From contig NC_073306.1 in assembly GCF_027595985.1 (NCBI RefSeq), positions 152,878,919-152,942,918 of the forward strand: a stretch of DNA of 64,000 bases, read 5' to 3'. Of this stretch, positions 23,055 to 36,000 are shown piece after piece. Source of the DNA: Sorex araneus. Taxonomy: Eukaryota > Chordata > Mammalia > Eulipotyphla > Soricidae. The first letter of the stretch is position 1; each line of letters starts with the position of its first letter. The translations under genes and the position numbers were made by a program. The notes under the pieces were generated by a model that saw nothing but the letters and a program-made list of their open reading frames with translations, did not search any database and had not been told where the DNA came from.

Positions 23055-23242
23055 TTTATTTATTTATTTATTTATTTTTGCTTTTTGGGTCACACTCAGC
23101 GATGCTCAGGGGTTACTCCTGGCTTTGCACTCAGGAATTGCTCCTGGCAGTGCTTGGGGGACCATATGGGATGCTGGGAATCGAACCCAGGTCGGCCGCG
23201 TGCAAGGCAAACGCCCTACCCGCTGTGCTATCGCTCCGGCCC
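23055..23242 (-). mobile_element. SINE with (TTTA)n tail
   Basis: Near-consensus copy; its tail has become six TTTA units rather than plain T. Confidence 0.9.
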
Positions 23243-23368
23243 CCAAAACAAATTTTTTTAAAAACCTGCTTTCTCACAGCTCTGGAGGCTGGGCCGTGCA
23301 AGATCAGGGTGCAGGCACAGCTGTCTCTTCTAAATGTCACTCTATTTTTCACTTTGAAAGAATTCTAG

Positions 23369-23510
23369 GGGCCGATAGTACAGTGGGTAGGGGTTTGCCT
23401 TGCACGCAACCGGCCCTGGTTGAATCCCCGGCATCCCATATGGTTCCACCCAAGCCCACCAGAACACAGAACAAGAATAAAACTCTGAGCACCACTGGTG
23501 GGAGTCCCCT
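23369..23510 (+). mobile_element. SINE beyond the QDPR 3' end
   Basis: GGGGCCGATAGTACAGTGGG head; internal deletion of the GAGCACCGCCAGG segment. Confidence 0.8.
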
Positions 23511-23589
23511 GCCCCCCCATAAGTTTATTCTAGGGTTGGGGTGTGGCAGCATCCGGGACTCAGAAAGGGGGGAGGCAAGGAGACGCCGC

Positions 23590-23936
23590 CGTAAGGGAAG
23601 TACATTTATTGGATGAAAAAGACTTGGCAACGGCACAGTGAGAGACGCCAGAGCCCAGGGCACGAGCTCACACCACCCAGGGGGACTTAAGGCAGCTCAG
23701 TCGGGGCCACAGAAACTAGTCTAAGACAAACATTCCAAACCACGTGTCCCGATGCCAGGTCAGGGGGACGCCACCCCGGAGGCTGGCACGGGCACATGTG
23801 CGTTATTCCACACGGACACACGAGACGCAGGACGAGCAGAGAGGTCTGGCACCACAGACAGGACAATGGGAGGCCCAGATGCGCCCACATGAGCCACTGA
23901 CGACTCTTCCCTCGGGGCCATCGCTGGGCACGGGGC
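23590..23936 (-). promoter_or_regulatory. QDPR: QDPR 3' UTR with AATAAA poly(A) signal
   Basis: Below the stop codon, the first canonical AATAAA on the minus strand is at 23605-23610, about 330 nt downstream, which fits a short 3' UTR. The exact cleavage site is inferred. A decayed plus-strand SINE begins beyond it at 23369-23510. Confidence 0.65.
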
Positions 23937-24042
23937 TTAGAAGTATGCGGGGGTCAGCTCCGTCTTCCCCTCCGTGGTGACCACCTGGATTAGGCTTCCC
24001 GAACTGGGTCGGTTTTTCTCTGTGATCCAGTCATGGAAGGTT
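23937..24042 (-). CDS. QDPR: QDPR coding exon 7 (terminal)
   Basis: 106 nt: one base finishing Glu208, then 34 codons from [16 protein letters not shown] to ELTPAYF and TAA at 23937-23939. The C-terminal residues match the recalled human end apart from Gly-to-Glu and Arg-to-Lys changes. Confidence 0.95.
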
Positions 24043-27000
24043 CTAGAATGAAGAAGAGACGCTTATCATTTTGAAAGCAAAATGTGGGACACGTGTTTAC
24101 CGATAGCCCGACCTCTGGCTTGGGGGCGGAGGGGCTGGGGGGCGGTGCGCAGCTGTGAGGTGGGACCATCACACAGGTGCCGGGGACTCGGGGTCCTTCT
24201 AGTCTCTGCGCCACAGGATTTGCCAAGAATGTTTCATTCCTGTATTCTCTGCATTGCCGGCGTCCTTCATAACCGTGGCCTGACTTCAAGTGCTCACAAA
24301 AGGTTTAATTTGTTTATTCACTGAGCGAGAGCCTTGCACAGCACACTTTATACTTTGCTCTTACTGCCCCAGAAATTTAAGAGAAGGGGAGGAAACTTCC
24401 CCCCAGGGATACACTTACAGAGCACCAAGGCCTCTCAAGCAACAGAAAGACGATACAAAGAAACAGAATTACAACAAAATATGGGAAGTGCAGAAGCAAG
24501 GGTCCCCCTGACCTGTAGAGACACCCCCCCAGAACACCCCAGTGAATGGGGTGAATTCACCAGGTGTCCCAGGTGGCTCCTAACCCTAAAAACACAACAT
24601 CTGTGTTCGAGGACACCCAATGCTTTCCCCTGGGATTCTGGACCTGCAGTTGGAAAAGGCTCAGGGTTTCTGGCTAGTCCCTTCGTGCCCCTGGTTCCAG
24701 AACCTTCCAGACCAGGGTCGAGTGTCAAACAAGCCAAGAAAAGTGCTCTACACCCAAAGCACTCAGACAATTTCCTACATACACCCATAATAGTATGCGG
24801 GGGATGTATGTAATACAGATCCGTAATATGTATTCTTTTTTTTTTTTTTTTGGCTTTTTGGGTCACACCCAGTAATGCACCTGGGTTACCTCCTGGCTTT
24901 GCACTCAGGAATTACTCCTGCAGTGCTCAGGGGACCATATGGGATGCTGGAAATCGAACCAGGGTCGGCGGCATGCAAGGTAAACGCCCTATCCGCTGTG
25001 CTATTGCTCCAGCATCCCAGAACTGTAATATGTAATGTGAGATGTAAGGTGCCACATGAAATAGGTGAGCACCATTCACAACAGCCAGAATCTGGAAATA
25101 ACCCATGTGCCCAAGAACAGATGACTGGTTAAAGAAACTATGGCACATCTACACAATGGAATATTACTCGGCTGTTAGGGAAAACGAAGTGATGAAATTC
25201 ACTTATAAATGGATGGACATGGAGAGTATCATGCTGAGTGAAATTAGTCAGAAGAAGAGGGACAGACATAGAAGGACTGCACTCATTTGTGGGACATCAA
25301 AAATAAAACAACCCATAATGAGACCAACACCCCAGGACATTAGAAACAAGTGTCAGGGGGAATTGGCCCATGTTGGGAGCCTGCCTCAAGGGCTGGGGGA
25401 GAAGGCAGTTGGGACAGAGAAGGGACCGCTATGACAAACAGCTGGGAATGATCACTCTGGATAGGAACCGCGTGCTGAAAGGAGCAAAGGAACAACCATG
25501 ATGTCCTCTCCATACCTGGACTGCAGACCACAGTGCCAGAGGGAGAAGGCAGGGGAGAGGCGGGGAGAATAGATGTTTGAAAACAGCAGGGCGGGGCCAA
25601 GGCACACATTCGCATGAGTCGAATCACACTTGGTTTAGAAGATCAGGGCGGGAAGTATGGTTCATGGGGTCCTTAACACCTGGAAAGCCCCCTTGGTAGG
25701 GGTCCTGCCACGGCTGCTAAGTCCTCCACCGCTCCCAGTGAAGATGGCTTCAGAGACCTCTACACCTCCCCCTGCTGTCCCCTCTGACCCGGGACCGTTC
25801 CTACCGCTGAGAGCAGCGTGAACAGACAAATGCCTGTAGCTGTTCGCCGTGCTCTGATGCTGGGCGGTGTGAGGCAGTAAACAAGCAGGAGACGGAGACG
25901 GGGCGACCATGCTCTCCTCTCTCGTCCTCTTAACCCCGAGGCACCCCTACTTCAGACGCGTTCCCCAGGGACTGGTCCCCGGCACGCCCCCCCCCAGGCT
26001 GTGGCCGGCCCCAGTGCAGACCTGCCAGCCCCCTCGAGCCACCCGGAACCCAGGTCCCGAGGCCAAAGTCTCCCTCAGCGCCGCGCAGAGACGCCGGCAG
26101 GGCTCAAAGGGTCCGGCTTCTTGCACAACTTCAGCGCTTTCTCTTGCAGAGCCAGCGTGACGGCTAGCGCTTGGCATGAGCAGAAGCGGTGCCCGCTTAG
26201 AACACGGGTGACCGCCTGGCTCCTGGGTCAGGTCCTGGCTCTGCCGGGTGACCCTGGACAAGTCGCCCAGACCCGCCCCCCCCTCTCCTGTTCTCAAGCC
26301 TTTGATTTTGTGATGACCGCACTTTTCTCGGACTTTCCATGAGAAAAAAATACGCAGCTTCATTCTACAGGGAAGTGCCAGGTTGAAAGCTTGTTCCACA
26401 CACAATCCCAGGCCTTCCCGCCAAACACGAGCTGTGACCTCCCAGAAGCACCTGCAAACCCGGACACAGCCCGGGGGCCGGAGAGACAGACAGCAGCGGC
26501 TGTCTCAGGCATTTGCCCTGCGCACGGCCAAGCCGGGTTCGATCCCTGGCACCCCAATGGTGCCCTGAGCTTGGCCAGGAGTGACCTCTGGGTGCACAGC
26601 CAGGAGGAGCCCTAAACACCATCAAGCTTGGCCACGAAACAGAAACCTAAACTTGTGTTAAGAGGCCAGCACTGAGGGGCGAGGTCGCCATCTGCTGGGG
26701 TGGGCAGGGACTGCATCGTATTCATCGCGTCCCACACTGGGGCTGGGTGTGTGCTTCCCCTGCAGATCTGGGGACCTGAAGCACAAATTCAAACCAGCGG
26801 ATAGCTGAAGTTCTCCTTGATCAGGCCCCGGTACCGCCCGCCCCTGCCTGCCGCGTGGCTGTTCCTCATTAAAGAGAGATGAAAACATTAGCAGGGGCTG
26901 AGACTGATTCAGAGCTGTAGACCTGGGGCACTGCACCAGCTGCCCGGCACCACGGACTGTATCACTCCGCACGGTGACACGCAACGCTGAGGCTGAGGGT

Positions 27001-30000
27001 AGAGATGTGCTTAGGGGAGGGGTGCCGGGAAGGGGCTGATCCCCGACACCTTCTCTGCCATGCACGCCTGCTGGCTAACATTGGTTTGTCCTCTCTTCCC
27101 CCATCACAAGGAGCTCAGGTTACTGGGTCACACCCATCACAGTGCTCCGGAGGCACTCCCGTTCCTGTGTGTAACTTCTCTGTGCTCTGCTTCCCCTATC
27201 TGTTAGTCACCTATATCCCCAAATCGGGCCCTGTGACTTATAAGGTCCGATCCTTCTAAGGACTCTGGATTTTGTATTTTTAAGTAAAATATCACTTTTC
27301 TCTTTCCTTTATGTCCTTTGCATACTTTAGAGCAATGTCCTTTTTGCACAGACACAGGAAGACAGCTAATGCTATGCTTTCATAATTTGGGAGTTAAGGG
27401 ACTCCATTTATTTTTACATTTTATTTTATATTTTATATTTACTCCTGGAGTAAATGTCATAGTTACTCAACTTAAGCCTCAGTTACTCAGACACCCCAAA
27501 AGGAGGGTCCTGGCAAGGGACTCGGTGGACCCAGGGCAAGCCATAAGCTACCCTGGACTTGAAAAGGGACAGGCCAAGCGCCATAAAACAAAAAGAAGTA
27601 AGTGGATAAGGACCGTGCTGGGGTGAGGAGCGACCAAGCTGGCCTGACGACTCTAGTCTGGGATATACAGCGAGATGGCCCACATATGAAACCTTTAAGT
27701 TTAATGTATCTCTTACTGTGTCCACACAAAATGCCTAGATATAGAGCAAGTAAATTTAAGATGACTGTTTAAATGGATTCTGGCTAAGGAAAGGGGAAAG
27801 TAATACACCTTAAATGGAATTCGGCCCCTGGGCAGACCTCCGATGGGATAAGATTGTCCTAGAAGTCTCCCCTGAAGGAAGGGCTTGGCATCTGTGACTG
27901 TCAACCACACCTCCGGGTAATTGCTACCCGCAACCCTCCCGAGTCCCAGCTGAGCATCTCTGTATCTAACGCTGTGCGACGGGAATAAAGGGCGACTGAG
28001 GACCAACCAGCCTGGCAGCCCGGGTCCCTGCCACCGTGGGTGGGAGACGCCCCTGGCCACCGAATGCATGAGCCGCATGCCCACACTCTGCACTACACAT
28101 GCCCACCTCACACCTCCTGTGACACTCATTCAGCCCAGGGATCAAGGCTGGTCCTTAAGCGTGTGGGGGGAGGGGGAGCGGGTGGAGCTAAGGGGGGCAG
28201 GAAGCAGCTGTTGCCCGATACTCACTCCACTAGGAACTCCAAGGGGGTCCAGGAGCTGAAGTCAGCCTCAGGCATGGACTTCCGGTTCATCGGGGTGTCC
28301 AGGGTAACCCTGCGGGGTGGAAACAGCAGCTGGTCAGGCGGGGACAATGGCACAAGCAAAGCCCCCAAGGGTGACCCACTTCCATGGTTCTGGAGGTACA
28401 GAGACCCCAGAGAGCCCGCCTGCAGCTCACCCAGCATCTGACAGAACAAAGAGTCACCTTTGTCTTCTCAAATGGTCCTTTGGGGATGGGGGGGTTAGGT
28501 GAGGACTGAGCCTGTGCCCTGACCACTGCTAACAACCCCCCGACAGTGAGCTGGGAGGAGCCCCAGAAAACCAGCAGGTATGGCCAAAAGAAAGAAAGAA
28601 AAACCAAAAGCCTCGGGCTGGAGCGAGCTCAGCAGGCGGGTTGTGCCTTACTCGCAGCTGACCCCCGTCTGGTCCCCAGCACCACACAGGGTCCCCCGGG
28701 GTATATCCCAGACTCACAATCTGAGCATGGCCCAAGAAAAGAAAAAAGAGAGAGAAATTCCTTCTCACCCCTCAAAAATAATTAAAACTTACCACCCAGG
28801 CCCCAAAGCACCGCCCCCCCCCCCCCCCGCCACCCTAAGGACAACTGTGATGGAGTGAGTGGTGCCCGCTGCATTTAACTCCCTTAGGACGGAGCAGTCG
28901 GTGCCCAGGAGCGTTCAAGGGTGATAATAACATTCCTTTAAACATAGGAGGAAGCCGCCCCCGCCTCTGGTCTGAGGCTGTTTCCCAGAATTCTGGAATA
29001 TCCAGGGCACGACTCTAGACGGCTGTGAAACCAGGGGCAGTGGCGGGAGGAAGGGAGGGACGGCCCTGGACGAGGACTCCGCCCCGAGTGGCTGCTCCTG
29101 AGGCTGCCCCAGGGCCCCCTGTCTCCCCACAGCCCCCCGTGCCCGCCCACGGCTGAGACACATCACCTACTCTCAGGAGGCTTCGTGGGGCGGGCTGGGG
29201 TAGGTACCCTTCGTGCACTCGGCTGGGCGGGCCCCATCCTGGAAACCCTACCTGGTGCCAAGCCCCGCCAGGTGTGCCCACCCTCAAAATCTAAGGGGGC
29301 AGTTGGGGGGGGGGTGGAGGGAGGGAAAGAAAGTGATGAAGGGGAGGCGGAAGCGGAGGCCAGGACAGCTGGCACCGGTCTGGATGGGGGGTGGGGGGAG
29401 TTAAAGGCAGCTGGCACCGGTCTGGGTCCCTCGGGGCGCCACTCACGGGAGCAAGGCGATGGCAGCCGAGCCCGCGGGCATGCCGCTGTTCTTCCCCGCC
29501 AGGCTCTGGCAGAGCTGGTGCACCGCGCCCTTGGCCATGCCGTAGCCGATCATCCCTGGCGGAGGCAAAGAACACGGGTCAGCAGGTGCGCCCCACAGGG
29601 CACGCCCAGGGGGCAGGAGCGGAGGCGGGGGTCCCGTAGCCGGGCTGGCCAGGGCGTAGGGGCTGGAAGGCCAGGCGGAGCCATGTCCTGAGCGATGCCC
29701 GGGACGGTGGGTGCGGAGCCCGCCCCATGCCTGGTCCCCGGCCCTCAAGGAGTGACCCGGAGCACAGAGGCAGAAGGAAGCCCTGACAGGAGACCCCTGA
29801 GCGTCACCCAAACAAAAGTAAATAAATTTAAAGATACACACACATAATTTTGCTTCACAAAACAAACCCCACAACCAGCCTATTCTCGGCTGGCAGGTAG
29901 CGCAGTGGGCAAGGTGCTTGCTCTGCACGCAGCACACCCCTGGTCTCCAGACCCCGACACAGCTGCGGTGGCCCAAGCACACCTACTCTTGCCTGACCTT

Positions 30001-33000
30001 CCCACTGTCTCGGAGAGCCACTCCCCCTACCACCACCAGGCTTGCAGGAAGGAGGGGCCCCCTCTCCCTGCCCGCCCCCCAGGGCAGCACCCACAGAGCC
30101 TGGAAAGGCTCCTCCCAAAAGCCTGGCCTGCAGCCACAGAAATGAAGAGCCTGCCCTCCGCCAGCACCTGCCCCCACCCCTGCCCCACCCCTGCCCCCAC
30201 CCCAGCCCCCAGGCCAGCCCCCACCCCAGTTACACTTTAAACCTGGGAAGGGCCGGGCAGGGCGGGGGCAGGGAGGGGCAGGTCCAGCCCCAGGTGCTCA
30301 GCCGCTCCAGCTGCAACCTTGGGTTGCAAAAGGGGTCAATGTCCCCGCGGTGCTGAGAAGAGGATGTCCTCATCACAGGGGGGCAGGCCAGGGCCATCAA
30401 AGAAACAAGGAAACAAACAGGTGGCTGAGGGGGGGGGTGAATTTTACTCCATCCAAACAGAGCAGGAATCTGAGGAAGCTGAAACCCAGCCACCTATCTG
30501 GGCTCTAGAACTCTCCCTTACAGATCACTAGATCACTGGATCACTGTCATCCCGTTGCTCATTGATTTGTAGATAGGAGAAGAAAAACAATTCCTGGAAA
30601 GCCGTGGGGGAGATCACTGACAAAGCCCACCCTGGAAATAAAAGGGGCAGCAGCAGGGGTCCCCGGATTTTACCAAGTGGGAAAAAAATGTTCATTTGGA
30701 ACAAACTTTCTCAGTTGTGAGGCGTAAATAAGCCTGTCTGTGATACACTTTCACTTCACACACAATAGATTTTTCTGGGATCTAAACCCAAAGTTAAAAG
30801 ATCACAACCAGAGCCACAGCACAGCCAGGAGGCATTTGCCTCGCAAGCAGCCAACCCGGTTCCATCCCCAGGACCCCCTATATCCCCCCAGCACCACCGG
30901 GATAATTCCTGAGTGCAGAGCCAGGAGTGACCTTTGAGCATCTGAGCATCGCCAGGTGTGGCCCCAAAGCAAAATAAATAAAATAAACACCACATGCCTT
31001 GGGTTTAGGAGCCTCAAACTCAAGGTTTCAGGCGGAAAGTAAGAGCAGAAGCAGGAGGAGCTGCACACAGCCTGCAGCAGGGCAGGAGCAGTTCCACCTC
31101 ACTGTGGACCCCAGGCCACTCTCAGGCTGCTGGTCTCCACTGTGAAAGGGAGCGCTAACCCCTCTCACAGGTGGCAACACTGAGACTGAGAGGTTCCTAA
31201 TTTGCAAAGCATCAAGCAGCAGGAATGGGGCAAAGTCACAGCTGAAAAGCATCTATCTGCTTCTGTCCTAGCGGGGCCACCCGGGTCTGTGACCCAGCTC
31301 CCTCCCCGGGCGGCACTAGGACCCGCCAACCTCTCGCCCAAGAGATGGCCCCAGAGATGCAGAGAATCCTCCCACGGGAAAGGCCCTTCCCAGCTGGACG
31401 TGTGGTCTTACCGGGGGTCCCGTCCAGGGCCGCCTTGGCCCCCGCCAAGGTCAGGAGGCCTCCGTCCTTGAGGTGCTTGGTGGCCAGGTGGCTGGAGATG
31501 GTGGACGTCCAGATGCTCTGCTTCCACATCATGTCGCAGTTCTTAAAGAGAGCTGGCGGGGCGGCAGAGGGAACAGGGGGTAAGGCTGGATTTAGTGTCC
31601 GTCCGTCCGTCCGTCCCCCAAATCCCCAACACCACTGGGTGTGGCTCAAAAGCAAAAAAATAGAAAGAAAAGAAAGAAAACAATTCCCCCGGGGCCTCAC
31701 ACGCAGGGCCCAGGCCCCAAGGCCTGGTTCCGCCAGGCGCACAGTTCAGCAGGAGGCCCAGTGCGGGCAGCGGCCAGCCAGGTTGGGGACTGGCCTGTGA
31801 GCGGGTCCTCTCACATGCAGGGCGTGCAGGCCCGGCCCGGCTCTCCCCAGGTGACAGCATCGTAGGTCTCCCACAGAGCCCCCCCCCCAGGGAGCCCAGG
31901 GGGTCGCAGGACTCGGACCCAGGACTCGGGAAAGGACTCACACTTGGACTTGGCATTGCCGCCGGCCCACCCTCCGGCCACGCACAGGATGGCGTCCACC
32001 TTCTCCTCCCCCAGGAGCTTGCCCACCTCTGCGGTCACCTGGAACGGAAGGGACAGAGATGCACGTGACCCGGCGCCATCTCCCCGGTTTGGAAAGAGGC
32101 TCGGCAGGGTCTGGAACTCGGCTGGGAAATGGGAGGCGGGCGAGGAGCACCTGGGAACACGTCGCTGGGGTTAAGGCCAAGATGTCTCCAGTCGCCTCGG
32201 GGACACTCGGGGACACGAGCATGCTTAAACCAATCAAGTAGGAAAACACAAACTCGAGCTGTGGACCACAGGTTCTTGCTGTGTTCTTGGTGCTCAGGGG
32301 ACCATCGGGGGTCTCAGGGATCGATGAGACAAGCGGCCTGCCCGCTGTCCTGGGCTCGGCCAGGGTACGGACTCTGGCACTGGCCTTCAGAGCCCCGGGG
32401 CACGGCTCCTCTGAACTTCAAGTCCCCTCCAAAACACTTCTGTAACTTTTACAGAGCAATGACGAGCTGGAGACACAGTCCAGCCAGGAGGGCGCTAGCC
32501 TGTTCCATCCGGGACGCCATCAGGAGTGATCTCTGTGCCCAGAGCAAACAGGGCACGTGGTCCTCAGACAGCCGGCTGGCAGTCCCCACGACAGGGAGCC
32601 CCGGGAAGGACGGCGGCTCGCAAGGCCGCTTCCCTGCGGCCAGGTCTCCTCCCGGCCAGGTCTCCTCCCGGCCAGGTCTCCTCCCGGCCAGGTCTCCTCC
32701 CGGCCCTGAGCGACACGCCTGCTCAGCAGGGGAGAACACAGCTCAGTCAGCAGGCTCAGACCTGCCTGACCTTGAGTGAGGGTCTAGGCCAGGCTTCCTC
32801 TTCTCACGCGCCCCTTGTACAGAGAAGGGGGCTGCACTCGGGGGGTGTCTCAGAGACGAACCAGCGGAAGGGGTGAGCGTGCGGCAGCTGCAGCTGGGCA
32901 CCTGGCCGGCTGTGCGCTCCAGAAACGCCTACGAGACTGAATTGGGCCCCCTCCCGGAACTAGGGTCAGTCCCCAAACGGCCTTTCCTCCACTCCCCCCA

Positions 33001-36000
33001 GCGCCAATGCCAACCCCAGGGCTCGCCATCGGAGACCCCCAGGCAGTGCCGGGCTCCCTTCCCCGGGCGCAGCTGGAAACCTGCCTGCCTTTCCCTCCCC
33101 ACCGCCTCCATCCGGACAAACTCAATCGGGCCCTTGCTCCTGCTCATCTGGCTGCTGCTAATTAGATCACTCAACAGCCAGAGAACCCTGAGGACTGGAA
33201 AATTTTCCTTCCTCCCCCAACAGGTAAAAGAAAATTGCTGGGCCGGGAGGACAGCGGGAGGGTGCGGGCCCTGCACACCGCTGACCTGGGTTCCATCCTC
33301 GGCACCACACATGCAGGAGCAGCAGCAATGAGCATGGGGTGCAGGCCCAGGACTAAGCCCTCAGCACTAGCGGGCTAGGCCCAAACACCAAAAGCATCAT
33401 TTTTTAAAAAAGAGAAAATTGCTGGGCTGGAGAGTGGGGTGTTTGCCTTGCACGTGGCTGACCTGGGTTCAGTCCCTGGCACCTCATGTGGTCCCCTGAG
33501 CACCACCGGGGCGAACCCCGAGTTCAGAGCCAGGAGTAAGCCCTGAGTACTACCGGGCCCGGGCGCAACTTCTGAGTACTGTCAAGCGTGGCCCAAAAAC
33601 AAAGAGAAAGAAAAACACTAACCCAATGGAGGCAGAAAGCAAGAAACATCCGGAGGGTCTGGGCACTCGGTGGAGGTAAGGGGACAGGGCTGTGTGGCTT
33701 GAAAGCATAAACGTCACCGCACTGACACGCTATCTTAACTAAGGTACACCTTCGTTTCAGTGAAAGTCTGGTCAATCCATAAAATAAAAAACAACATGTC
33801 AACACGGGTCCGGTTATTTGTTGACACCTGCAGTGCTCAGGAGCCAGTGGTGCCCAGGACAGGACACAGAGCTCCACACTGAGCCTGCCCTCGGCCCCGC
33901 CAGTGACAGTTTCAGTTCCGAGAGGTGGGGCGAGGAGCTGGTCAGCACCTCAACCTGTGAAGTAGCGAGCACAGTTTGCAGAGCAAAGTCAAGAAAGAAA
34001 ATGGGCCCGGGACAGACAGCAGCAAACCAAAAATGGGTTATGGGCTCCCTTCGGTTTTTCGGGCTTTGGGGTTTTGTTTGTTTCATTTTTTCCAAACTCC
34101 CTCAGTGGGCACAGGCGCTCCGTGGGCACCTACTGAGAGAAGTGATTCCTGAAGGCAAGGAGGGGCGCGTGAGCCAGGGAGACCCCCGGGCACGGGGGTG
34201 TTCGAGTCACCTGCTCGGCCTGCTCCGTGAAGGAGTCCGTCATCTTCACCACCACGCTGGCACTGGCCTCTTCGTTCTCCACCACATCGATGCTGGCCAC
34301 CCACTGGGGAGAAGGGAGAGCACTGTGGGTCCAGAGGCAGGACGCTGCAGACCCGTGCCCCGGGGAGAGTGCAGTGGGCGCTGCCTTGTCCCCGGCTGAC
34401 CCAGGTTTAGTCCCCAGCATCCCGGGGGTCCACAAGCACCGCCAGGAGTGACCCCGAGCTCAGAGCCAGGAGAGAGCCTGAACACCGCCATGCGTGGCCC
34501 CAAAACCAAATATATATATATTTTTAAAAAGTATAAATAAATAAGGATCTACACCCAGAAATGAGACAGAGAGGGAAACTGGACGAACGTGGCTGGGCCC
34601 AGTGAGTATCCTGGCCTCCACTGGCCTGGACCCCTGAACCCTGCGCTCCAGCGAGCAGCAGTGAGGACTGGGCGCGTCACACTCACTGCACTGAGGTAGG
34701 AACCAAACACATGTTCGAGTCTTTCCACAGCACAGCACATTCTTCTCTTTTCGAGGGGGGTGGTGCTCAGGGCGTATCCTGACTGAGCTCGGGAGTACAC
34801 CCCGGTGGGACTCGGGAGACCCGAGGGGGGTGCCTGGGGTCACACCTGGGTCACCCGCAAAAGGCCAATGCCCTCCCACGATGCTAGACGCTACAGGGAG
34901 TCCCGGGGAGTCCCGTAACAATGCCTCCTTCCTTAGGCTGCTCTTCAGCCACTTGAAAATGGAAAAACCGATCCTGAGTCTAAGCTCCCTAAGCTCCCGC
35001 AGGGCAGGTGTTTCCGGACCCCAGCCCTGGACCGCAGAGTGGCGGCTTTGGTTCAAGGTTCAGACACTGGCAGCTGGAGAGTGCAGCAGGGAGGGCGCTT
35101 ACCTTGCACACAACCCACCGTGTGCAATCCCTGGCACCCCAGATGGTCCCCCAAACCCCACCAGGAGTGATCCCTGAGCACAGAGCACCTCCGCCCAAAA
35201 CCCAAAAGGGGGAGAAAAAAAACCTGAAATTGGGGTTCGAATCTTGGCTCTGCCACAAAGCAGGCGCTTGGCAGATGTATCCTGGGCTGCCACCGGGGGT
35301 GTGACCGTGAACAGGTTTGTGGGAGAATTAAGAGAGATGGCAGACAGGCCGCACTTCCCGGGAAGCCCCAGAGAGAAGCATCTCTCTGGGACCTTTGGAG
35401 AACCCCGCATCCCTGCCAACTCTCCCTGGGCCACGCAGGGCTGGGGTCAGTCCCTGGCACCGCTGGGTGTGACCCAAAACAATAAGTGAAAACACAAGAC
35501 AAAGAACAGTGCTGCCTGCCTACCCCCTGGGGGACACATGACAGAGAGCAGGCAGCTCCCAGCTTCCCGGGGGAGGGAGCCCGAAAGACAGTCAAAGGTC
35601 AGTCCGCCCGCAAGATCCTGCCAAGTCAGACCTGACCCCAAGGGGCCCTGGGGGTGCCTTCCGATCCGTCACAGTGGGCACCCACAGGCCCACTGGAGTC
35701 AAGCTGAGGAGCACTGGGCTCCAGGTTCACAGAGTTAATAAATGGCCCCAGGAGAGGCCCTGGCAACCAGTCAAGTTACTGGCCAAAATAAAAAATTTTA
35801 TAAGACCCGTAACTGGTTACCAGTAGGGAAGAACGGAGGTGAGGGGTGCAGGGTGCAAATAAGGAAAAAGGGTTCATTAGTCCATTGTCTGGTGAGATAA
35901 ACTAAACTTCGGGGTCCAGAGCAATGGTACAGCGGGTAGGGCGCTCGCCTTGCCCAGAGTGACCCGGGTTCAATCCCCAGCACCACACAGGGTCCCCTGA

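Noticed and set aside
22975-23616. 213-residue ORF with [20 protein letters not shown]
   Set aside because: The same peptide recurs at a dozen places because it is the minus reading of the SINE.
25105-25434. 109-residue gene candidate
   Set aside because: It is the L1 ORF2 C-terminus fused to L1 3' UTR.
32508-32525. CTCF-like CGCCATCAGGAG
   Set aside because: Core broken at key positions (TCAGGAG in place of CTRSTGG); part of a worn SINE body.
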